NCBI GenBank assembly: GCA_024543015.1
Contig: JAMXCY010000019.1
Location: 1 to 11,721, forward strand
Direction: 5' to 3'
Origin: Candidatus Omnitrophota bacterium
GTDB taxonomy: Bacteria; Omnitrophota; Gorgyraeia; JAFGHF01
DNA: 11,721 nt
Below are positions 1 through 4,420 of this stretch, piece after piece; positions within the stretch are counted from its first letter, which is position 1, and the number at the start of each line of letters is the position of its first letter. The position numbers were made by a program, and so were the translations under genes. The notes beneath the pieces were generated by a model. That model made no database searches and was not told where the DNA came from. It was given only the letters and a program-made list of their open reading frames with translations.

Positions 1-1
1 T

Positions 2-190
2 CCTAAAGCATGGCAGGATTACCTGCTCAAAGACAAAAAGGAATTATATAAGCTCCTATCCAATAAGAAGTTTAAGACCTACTGCATCACTTATACCTGG
101 GAATTTGAGAAGATAGAAAAGGAATATCCGCGGCCGCTTTTTGTTTTAGGGAAAGCAGAAAAATATGTGTTGTTTACGAATAAAAGATAA
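2..190 (+). CDS. C-terminal end of a probable membrane glycosyltransferase (5' partial)
   Basis: Frame 2 of the plus strand is open from the left edge to a TAA at 188-190, giving 62 residues. The fragment reads like the soluble C-terminal tail of ArnT/PMT-type (GT39) membrane glycosyltransferases: a stretch with YCITYTWEFEKIEKEYP, then a short strand ending in KYVLFTNKR, the pattern of a small domain after the membrane helices. No catalytic part is in the window, so the assignment rests on general resemblance of a short tail and is weak. It converges on rnpB, and the stop codon touches the 3' end of that RNA with no intergenic space. Confidence 0.4.
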   Translation, partial: PKAWQDYLLKDKKELYKLLSNKKFKTYCITYTWEFEKIEKEYPRPLFVLGKAEKYVLFTNKR

Positions 191-610
191 AGAGGATAGA
201 GCTATAAGCCGAGTTCTGTATTTGACGGCCATCCATCTAGCCTTGCCGTTGCCGACAAGATCAATTAGCGGTCAACCCGAAAGTAATGACGAACCGGGTC
301 GGTTCGTTGCCATATAAGCATCCCTTCCTATTTAACCTTTCTCCGCGTAGAGATTACCGCGTTTCACCCAAATTTTGCTCTGCAAAATTTGGTATTGAGG
401 CAGCGTTAAAAGATGCGAGCGAGTAGCAAGCATCTTAGCTACCGAAATACTTTACAAAGCAAAATTTGACTCGTCTCTGTGGCTCTGATCCTACTCCGTA
501 CCGAGGTACGAAGCGATGGGCGTTACCCACTACGCTACCCTGCGGAGCTCGGACTTTCCTCTCGTCCCAAACTTGCGCTCGGGAACCAGCGACCATCCGC
601 TCTATCCTCT
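191..610 (-). ncRNA. rnpB: RNase P RNA (catalytic subunit), bacterial type A-like
   Basis: This is the ribozyme that removes 5' leaders from tRNA precursors. Read on the minus strand it begins with AGAGGATAGAGC (599-610), which pairs perfectly with GCTCTATCCTCT at the 3' end (191-202) to form a 12-bp P1. Conserved blocks follow in order: GAGGAAAGTCCGAGCTC, GGGTAACGCCC, CACAGAGAC, GGTGAAACGCGGTAA, AAGGTTAAATAGG and, near the 3' end, ACAGAACTCGGCTTATAG. Between CACAGAGAC and GGTGAAA, where P12 normally lies, there is a roughly 100-nt structured repeat (369-468) related to one at 2701-2781. The L15 loop reads UUAUAUGGCA, so the usual GGU that binds the tRNA 3' CCA appears as GGC. The 5' end overlaps the last codons of rnhA. 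It is probably co-transcribed with the tRNA–DUF164–rnhA unit, and a weak internal promoter may add transcripts. Confidence 0.95.
369..468 (-). repeat. Structured repeat (copy A) forming the P12 arm of rnpB
   Basis: The element contains CAAATTTTGC (369-378) and two copies of its reverse complement (382-391 and 459-468). In rnpB RNA the 369-378 segment can therefore pair locally across a 3-nt loop, or with the distal copy to enclose the whole element. Between them lies a three-part stem: GUAUU/AAUAC, then GGUAGC/GCUGCC (one G-U), then AAGAUGC/GCAUCUU, separated by a UC/UC internal loop and a U/UUAAC bulge. Copy B at 2701-2781 has the same stems and loops with compensating base changes. P12 varies in length between bacteria, so an insertion there can be tolerated. 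Confidence 0.75.
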
Positions 611-1036
611 AATTTTTAAGCTGCTATCAATCCTGGCATCAATAGCCTGATTGGCAAGCTTATCACTTTCTTTGTTTTGCTCTCGACTAATTTGCCTTAT
701 CTCTAAACTGCTAAAACCCCTCTTTAAATGCAGGAACTGTTCAAAATAAGACTTAAGATTGGCATTCTTAACTCTATATTCACCGTTTAACTGCTTAACT
801 AAAAGTTCGCTATCTGAGTGCACTACTGCGTTTTTCAAACCAAGGATAAAGGCCTCTTGTAAGGCATAGATTAAGGCTGTGTATTCGGCAGCATTGTTGG
901 TAGCCTGGCCGATATATTTATAAAGCTGCCTTAAGGGCTTTCCCTGGCCATTCTTAATGCTAATCCCGATCCCTGCTTCTCCGGGGTTGCCGCGTGCGGC
1001 TCCATCAATATAGATAAAACACTTTTTTTCTTCCAT
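602..1036 (-). CDS. rnhA: Ribonuclease HI
   Basis: This cytoplasmic, metal-dependent endonuclease cuts the RNA strand of RNA:DNA hybrids such as R-loops and primer remnants. The 144-residue protein is a single RNase H domain with the DEDD catalytic set visible: D11 in YIDGAARGNPG, E51 in NNAAEYTAL, D75 in VVHSDSELL and D125 in NKESDKLAN. A frame extension to 1078 exists, but the ATG at 1036 puts the first beta strand at the usual distance, and the longer form would overlap the upstream DUF164 gene. The gap to that gene is 4 nt, so translation is probably coupled. The stop codon TAG (602-604) lies inside the 5' strand of the rnpB P1 helix, so the last residues are encoded by rnpB sequence. DUF164 next to RNase H is a recurring bacterial arrangement; in Mycobacterium the neighbours are Nif3, DUF164 and an RNase H fusion. 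Confidence 0.93.
   Translation of the reverse strand: MEEKKCFIYIDGAARGNPGEAGIGISIKNGQGKPLRQLYKYIGQATNNAAEYTALIYALQEAFILGLKNAVVHSDSELLVKQLNGEYRVKNANLKSYFEQFLHLKRGFSSLEIRQISREQNKESDKLANQAIDARIDSSLKIRG
614..642 (-). promoter_or_regulatory. Possible internal promoter for rnpB
   Basis: Inside the 3' end of rnhA, on the minus strand, TTGATG (637-642) lies 17 bp from TTAAAA (614-619). The predicted start falls near 607-610, which is the 5' end of the rnpB P1 helix. The position fits well, but the -35 matches consensus at only 4 of 6 positions and the -10 at 3 of 6, so this is tentative. Confidence 0.3.
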
Positions 1037-1040
1037 CGCT

Positions 1041-1754
1041 CTACCCTGACCAATACAAAAGACGAGAACAAAAATCACAGGTGATTATTTCATCTTTTAT
1101 TCTGGTCTCGTTAATTATCTGGGGAGGTAAAACTCGGTTACAACCGCCGCAGGATTCACCCACTATAGCTACCAGGGCCAATCCCCTTTTGGCTTTAAGT
1201 ATTCTCTCATAGCGGCTGAGCAGGCCTTTCTCAACATTAGCACTCAACTGGCTTCTGTCTTTTTCCAGAGAAGATATCTTCGTCTCGATTTCCTTAATCT
1301 CTTGGTCTATTTTTGCTGTTTCCTGCTTTAGGTTTTTCTCCTCAGCGGCGATATTGTCCTTTTCTCCGGCAAGGCCTGTTTTAGCGACATCTATTTTCTC
1401 CATCAAGGCCAGGATATCGTCTTCTAAAACCGCGTTGTCGGCCTTTAAACCCTCAATTTGTTTCTGCAGGGATGTGTACTCCTTATTGTTCTTAATTTGA
1501 TAAAGCTGGCCCTGGTATTTCTTGATTTCTTTCTCTTTGGTCTCCAGATCCATTTCGTAATCTTTTCGCTTTAGCTGCAAAGACCTCCAGGCATCTTCTT
1601 TGGCCTTTATGCCTTCTTTCTTTTGGGAAAACTCCTCTTCCAGGGCCTGTTTTTCTGTCGGCTTGGCGACCTTTTCCTCTGCTAACTGATAGAGTTGGGC
1701 ATCAAGCTCTTGCAGTTTAATTAAGATATCGATTTGTTCCTGTATCTTTTCCAT
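1041..1754 (-). CDS. DUF164 / C4-type zinc ribbon coiled-coil protein
   Basis: The 237-residue protein is almost entirely charged coiled coil (about residues 5-190, rich in Glu, Lys and Leu) and ends in a four-cysteine zinc ribbon: C202 and C205 in CGGC, C226 and C229 in CDFC. This is the DUF164/zf-RING_7 architecture; members are proposed to bind nucleic acid, but the biochemical role is not settled. The frame runs up to 1826, but that extension lies in the tRNA gene and reads through it. The ATG at 1754, followed by EKIQEQIDILIKLQELD, matches the usual family N-terminus. It sits 41 nt after the tRNA and 4 nt before rnhA, and no separate promoter is visible, so it probably depends on the tRNA promoter. 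Confidence 0.9.
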   Translation of the reverse strand: MEKIQEQIDILIKLQELDAQLYQLAEEKVAKPTEKQALEEEFSQKKEGIKAKEDAWRSLQLKRKDYEMDLETKEKEIKKYQGQLYQIKNNKEYTSLQKQIEGLKADNAVLEDDILALMEKIDVAKTGLAGEKDNIAAEEKNLKQETAKIDQEIKEIETKISSLEKDRSQLSANVEKGLLSRYERILKAKRGLALVAIVGESCGGCNRVLPPQIINETRIKDEIITCDFCSRLLYWSG

Positions 1755-1795
1755 TTTAATAATCCCACCATCTCGCCAGCGAAGGTGGCTGATGA

Positions 1796-1868
1796 TGGGC
1801 CCACAAGGATTCGAACCTTGAACCAACAGATTATGAGTCTGCTGCTCTAACCGTTGAGCTATGGGCCC
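1796..1868 (-). tRNA. tRNA with CAU anticodon, probably Ile2 (lysidine type)
   Basis: The 73-nt gene folds as a full cloverleaf. The acceptor is GGGCCCA/TGGGCCC with discriminator A, the D arm GCTC/GAGC, the anticodon stem GCAGA/TCTGT around loop CTCATAA, and the T arm CAAGG/CCTTG around TTCGAAT. The anticodon is CAU. Pairs C4-G69 and C5-G68 match those recognised by the lysidine synthetase TilS in E. coli Ile2, which favours Ile2 over elongator Met, but both remain possible. CCA is not encoded; the bases after A73 are TCA. It is the first gene of a probable tRNA–DUF164–rnhA–rnpB transcript. Its 5' 38-40 nt recur twice further right as orphan halves. Confidence 0.95.
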
Positions 1869-1919
1869 GATATAGTAAATGGCAAATAGCTTATGGCTTA
1901 TAGCATAAATTAGGTATGT

Positions 1920-1948
1920 ATAATACCAGATTTTTGGTGGGATGTAAA
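1920..1948 (-). promoter_or_regulatory. Sigma70-type promoter P1 for the CAU tRNA–DUF164–rnhA–rnpB unit
   Basis: On the minus strand TTTACA (1943-1948) is separated by exactly 17 bp from TATTAT (1920-1925), with a TG extended -10 dinucleotide just upstream. The -10 lies 52 bp from the first tRNA base. The same arrangement recurs at 2844-2872 and 4256-4284. Confidence 0.8.
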
Positions 1949-1950
1949 GA

Positions 1951-1981
1951 GGGAATTAAAATGGACAACGTCTCTAGATTC
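1951..1981. repeat. 31-bp direct repeat, copy 1 (other copy at 4390-4420)
   Basis: This segment lies just upstream of promoter P1 and matches 4390-4420 at 30 of 31 positions. It contains GACAACGTCTCT (1964-1975), the same 12-mer that brackets the methyltransferase gene as an inverted repeat. Here no inverted partner is present nearby. Confidence 0.85.
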
Positions 1982-2026
1982 ATAAGGCGGGGATATTGGC
2001 TGCGGAGTGGTGGGGTAAAAACTATA

Positions 2027-2072
2027 GGGAAAAATAAAGGCCCATTCTTGATGTAAGAAATGAGCCTTTATT
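2027..2072 (-). terminator. Rho-independent terminator of the TIGR04073 gene
   Basis: On the minus strand a long hairpin has arms starting AATAAAGGCTCATT and ending GGGCCTTTATT (2033-2072) around a loop containing ACATC. It continues into a T-rich run (TTTATTTTT). It starts 27 bp after the stop codon of the TIGR04073 gene and insulates it from promoter P1. Confidence 0.8.
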
Positions 2073-2099
2073 AGTTTAGAAATCCCACGCTAAGATACT

Positions 2100-2429
2100 T
2101 TATCTTGCCCAGTCGTCAAATACAAACTCTGGGTCGATTATCGGTTCATAATCGGCAGGTTGAGGAAATGGGAAAGTGACCACTTCATACAACCCAACAG
2201 CAGTACGGGCAATACCCAAGCCTAGTCCTCTCAAAAACCCCCAAGTAATGCCCTTCCCAATATGCTCTTCTTTGCTCACTTGATAGACTTGCTTGGGAAT
2301 CTCCACCACCCCGGTCAACGTATTGGCTATGCCTCGCCCTAGTTTACGCATCGGATCAGCAAAACAGGGAGTTATGATTGCATTAAAGATAATGAGGCTA
2401 GCTACTAAAATCGTGAGTGCCTTGTGCAT
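2100..2429 (-). CDS. Exosortase system-associated protein, TIGR04073 family
   Basis: The 109-residue protein starts with a clear signal peptide (hydrophobic residues about 5-20, probable cleavage after PCFA at 24), so it should be exported. The mature part has the family hallmark RKLGRGIANTLTGVVEIPKQV (about residues 28-48), then a glycine-rich segment GLGLGIARTAVGLYEVVTFPFP and an acidic C-terminus. TIGR04073 proteins are small exported proteins found mainly in PVC-group bacteria that carry exosortase/PEP-CTERM sorting; their molecular role is unknown. A Shine-Dalgarno region (GGAGAAAGGTGG) precedes the ATG. It has its own promoter (2491-2519) and terminator, so it is an independent unit wedged between a tRNA half and the intact tRNA. 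No exosortase gene is in the window. Confidence 0.85.
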   Translation of the reverse strand: MHKALTILVASLIIFNAIITPCFADPMRKLGRGIANTLTGVVEIPKQVYQVSKEEHIGKGITWGFLRGLGLGIARTAVGLYEVVTFPFPQPADYEPIIDPEFVFDDWAR

Positions 2430-2490
2430 CTTTTACACCACCTTTCTCCTATCCACCATAATTGCTGCTTTTACCTTATGTCCTACTAAA

Positions 2491-2519
2491 TCCTTACCAT
2501 ATAATTATGGCCTTGTCAA
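2491..2519 (-). promoter_or_regulatory. Promoter of the TIGR04073 gene
   Basis: On the minus strand a perfect TTGACA (2514-2519) is followed after 17 bp by TAAGGA (2491-2496), with an upstream TG. The -10 is imperfect, but the -35 is consensus. The distance to the start codon (about 60 bp) and the ribosome binding site fit. Confidence 0.6.
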
Positions 2520-2550
2520 GGGGGGTTATTAAAATTTTTAACTATCTATA

Positions 2551-2566
2551 CCACACATTTGTGTGG
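2551..2566. promoter_or_regulatory. 16-bp palindrome upstream of the TIGR04073 promoter, operator-like
   Basis: CCACACATTTGTGTGG has perfect 7-bp arms around TT and lies 31 bp upstream of the -35 box. Its size and position suit a dimeric regulator, but no regulator gene is in the window and no second copy was seen. Confidence 0.35.
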
Positions 2567-2661
2567 GTAGGAAGAGAAGAAATAAGATTGTCCACTCTAT
2601 TGAACGAATACGGTGGGCTAAAATCTGAAATTTGGTGGGTACGCCTGAAAGGGGCTGTTAT

Positions 2662-2701
2662 GATTATGAGTCTGCTGCTCTAACCGTTGAGCTATGGGCC
2701 C
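2662..2701 (-). pseudogene. Orphan 5' half of the CAU tRNA (half 2)
   Basis: Forty bases are identical to nucleotides 1-40 of the intact tRNA at 1796-1868 (acceptor 5' strand, D arm and anticodon stem-loop through CTCATAATC). The match then stops abruptly inside the 3' anticodon strand. No T arm or acceptor 3' strand follows, so it cannot fold as a tRNA. It is preceded by a promoter (2844-2872) like that of the intact gene and by structured repeat B, and it lies upstream of the TIGR04073 gene. Confidence 0.9.
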
Positions 2702-2781
2702 AAATTTGCGTAAGCAAATTTGGTACTGAGCCACCGTTAAGAAATGCGAGTAAATACGAGCATTTTAGGTGGCGAAGTACC
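2701..2781. repeat. Structured repeat, copy B
   Basis: CAAATTTGC (2701-2709) and GCAAATTTG (2714-2722) form a hairpin. It is followed by a second, longer stem with three blocks: GGTACT/AGTACC, GCCACC/GGTGGC and AAATGC/GCATTT (minus-strand reading), with the same UC/UC and U/UUAAC unpaired positions as copy A in rnpB. About five base pairs differ between the copies with both sides changed, so the fold is conserved more than the sequence. It sits between promoter P2 and tRNA half 2. It resembles a REP-type palindromic element; no transposase is present here. Confidence 0.75.
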
Positions 2782-2843
2782 TCTCCTTGATAGTTGCCGA
2801 AATGCCTTCCTAGTTTAAAAGTTTAATGTTTAAAGTAAGGCTC

Positions 2844-2872
2844 ATACTACCAGATTTTGGGTGGGATGTAAA
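2844..2872 (-). promoter_or_regulatory. Promoter P2, duplicated tRNA promoter
   Basis: On the minus strand TTTACA (2867-2872), 17 bp and TAGTAT (2844-2849), with TG before the -10. The spacer (TCCCACCCAAAATCTGG) is nearly identical to that of P1. Transcription would pass through repeat B and tRNA half 2 toward the TIGR04073 gene. Confidence 0.7.
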
Positions 2873-2950
2873 GGAGATTTTAACCTAGGGATACAGTTCT
2901 CCGATTGGATTAAAAACAATCTGTTACATGTCTTGGTCTGGAACAAAAAT

Positions 2951-4003
2951 TTAAACAGTTCTCCAATTCTTCTGAATGCTATATGTCGGATGCAATTTAA
3001 AATTTAACTTAATCTTCTCTATATCATCACCAACCAAACCTTGAATTGAATAATCTCCTAATCCTTGTTCATGTAAATAATAAAGGTATCCTATGCTTTC
3101 GGGTTGAAGGCCCATTAATCTTGCGCCAATACCATCCGCTTTCAACGGGTCTATCGAACTCACTGCTGCTTCTAATCTTACAGGGAAACCATCTACCGGC
3201 CCATTCCCATCCATACAATAAAATCCATCTAGGATCACAAGATCTGGCCAGGTAAGCTTAGCAAGATTAACTATATTTTGATGAATTACTTTTGTAGCCT
3301 TTGTATAGGCAATCGATTTTTTAAAAATAAAATTTACTAAATTAGGCACTCTACGCCTCATCCAAGAAATTGCTGATGTGGGTATATATGTAAATATTGT
3401 CTTGGCATCCGGGGCGCTAGGAGTCCGCAGCCCATGAAGTAAAGATTTATCTTCTTGCCTAATTAAGCCTGCCATATTTTTTATACCAAAGGTGGCAATA
3501 GCATAGTTATGTGTTTTGGGAATTCCTATAGATATTCTATAATCGAAATCAAAAAAGCGTTTTACTATTCTTGCCCTTTCGTGCCCCGCTATAGACATAA
3601 TTGGGAATTCTAAGAAATCTGAAAAGTCCTCTATGCATTCGAGTTTGACATTTTTATATTTTTTTGTTAATTCAAAATAGCCAAATTTTCTAAAAACTTC
3701 TTTTGTAGTTGATTTTTCATAGTAAGCACTACCGCTACCTTCTAAAATAGTAAATTGACTATGACGCAATTCACTGAAATTATCCAGCAAAAAATCTATC
3801 GTTGCCTCCACCGCTTTCGGATCTGTATTCGCAAATACATTCTGGGTAGCAGTTAAATTAGGTTTTATTAAAATATGTTTTTTGTTCTTAATTTTATCTA
3901 AATCTGGCTTTATAAAATCTAGTGACCTTTTTATATTGCCGTATCTCTGGGGGCCTTTTACCAAAGAAACTTTTTTGTTCATATTTTGGATATACATTGC
4001 CAT
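2951..4003 (-). CDS. DUF362 domain-containing protein
   Basis: The 350-residue protein matches the DUF362 family. Visible family-type motifs are ILIKPNLT (44-51), ILEGSGS (86-92), SIGIPKTH (158-165), GIKNMAGL (173-180), and LDGFYCMDGNGP (258-269) followed by KADGIGARLMG. No cysteine-rich ferredoxin segment is seen, unlike longer members. The family's biochemical activity is not established, so no reaction is assigned. The ATG at 4003 is kept; a second Met seven codons in (NMNKKVSL) is a plausible alternative, and neither has a strong ribosome binding site. The gene is visibly more AT-rich than rpoD or dnaG. It follows promoter P3 and tRNA half 3 across about 170 bp (4004-4172) in which I recognise no gene or clear signal. 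Confidence 0.85.
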   Translation of the reverse strand: MAMYIQNMNKKVSLVKGPQRYGNIKRSLDFIKPDLDKIKNKKHILIKPNLTATQNVFANTDPKAVEATIDFLLDNFSELRHSQFTILEGSGSAYYEKSTTKEVFRKFGYFELTKKYKNVKLECIEDFSDFLEFPIMSIAGHERARIVKRFFDFDYRISIGIPKTHNYAIATFGIKNMAGLIRQEDKSLLHGLRTPSAPDAKTIFTYIPTSAISWMRRRVPNLVNFIFKKSIAYTKATKVIHQNIVNLAKLTWPDLVILDGFYCMDGNGPVDGFPVRLEAAVSSIDPLKADGIGARLMGLQPESIGYLYYLHEQGLGDYSIQGLVGDDIEKIKLNFKLHPTYSIQKNWRTV

Positions 4004-4172
4004 CTAAATGACAACTAAAAATAGTGCTTTTTACTGGTGTCCAAATACTGTCCAATTTAGGGCCAAAAGATACCAAAGCATACCAAATGGTGTATATAGG
4101 AAAACGCCTTATTCATATTCGAATGTTGTAACTACCGCAGTTTAAAGCTGTTAACTACAGACTCTGATATGT

Positions 4173-4210
4173 TTATGAGTCTGCTGCTCTAACCGTTGAA
4201 CTATGGGCCC
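4173..4210 (-). pseudogene. Orphan 5' half of the CAU tRNA (half 3)
   Basis: Thirty-eight bases match nucleotides 1-38 of the intact tRNA with one substitution in the D stem (GTTC for GCTC). The match ends just after the anticodon loop. The D-stem change still allows a G-U pair. The half is preceded by promoter P3 and leads toward the DUF362 gene. The extra mutation suggests it is older than half 2. Confidence 0.9.
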
Positions 4211-4255
4211 GGGCTTAGTTCAAAGTTTAAAAGTTTAATGTTTAAAGTGAGATTT

Positions 4256-4284
4256 ATATTACCAGATTTTGGATGCGCTGTAAA
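4256..4284 (-). promoter_or_regulatory. Promoter P3, duplicated tRNA promoter
   Basis: On the minus strand TTTACA (4279-4284), 17 bp and TAATAT (4256-4261), with TG before the -10. The spacer keeps CCAAAATCTGG but has diverged upstream. The leader down to the tRNA half shares CTTTAAACATTAAAC with the leader of P2. It probably drives the DUF362 gene. Confidence 0.7.
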
Positions 4285-4285
4285 G

Positions 4286-4397
4286 GGGAATTTAGTGTAC
4301 TGTCCTGCATAGTTTCAAGACATCCTCCTACGTTAAAGCTTCGGAGGACAGGCTGTCCCGCGACCAAAGGGAGTCCCGAGCGAAGTCGAGGGAGTTA
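4286..4397. repeat. About 95-bp palindromic insertion with a likely target duplication
   Basis: Compared with the uninterrupted region at 1943-1961, sequence 4295-4389 is extra. It is flanked by GGGAATTTA (4286-4294) and GGGAGTTA (4390-4397), which look like a degenerate target duplication. It holds competing inverted repeats: CTGTCCT (4300-4306) with AGGACAG (4345-4351), and TCCTCC (4323-4328) with GGAGGA (4343-4348). A second palindrome-like part is built around TCCCGAGCGAAGTCGAGGGA. It looks like a small REP- or MITE-like element. Confidence 0.5.
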
Positions 4398-4420
4398 AAA
4401 TGGACAACGTCTCTAGATTC
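4390..4420. repeat. 31-bp direct repeat, copy 2, beside the methyltransferase stop codon
   Basis: It matches 1951-1981 at 30 of 31 positions. It ends 3 bp before the methyltransferase stop codon and includes one arm (4403-4414) of the inverted repeat around that gene. Confidence 0.85.

Noticed and set aside
369..468. CRISPR-like repeat pattern in the rnpB insert
   Set aside because: The repeated 10-mer occurs three times in mixed orientation with unequal spacing and belongs to RNA stems; no spacer array exists.
1755..1826. Longer start for the DUF164 protein
   Set aside because: The extra residues would be translated from the tRNA gene itself; the family N-terminus begins at the ATG at 1754.
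2293..2683. Two small plus-strand open frames across the TIGR04073 region
   Set aside because: One is antisense to the signal-peptide gene. The other covers promoter and tRNA-half sequence. Neither resembles a protein I know.
2641..2701. A second functional CAU tRNA at half 2
   Set aside because: Sequence identity stops at nucleotide 40 and no T arm or 3' acceptor strand follows.
3894..4076. 60-codon minus-strand frame overlapping the start of the DUF362 gene
   Set aside because: It overlaps the start in another frame, has no recognisable motif, and has no clear ribosome site.
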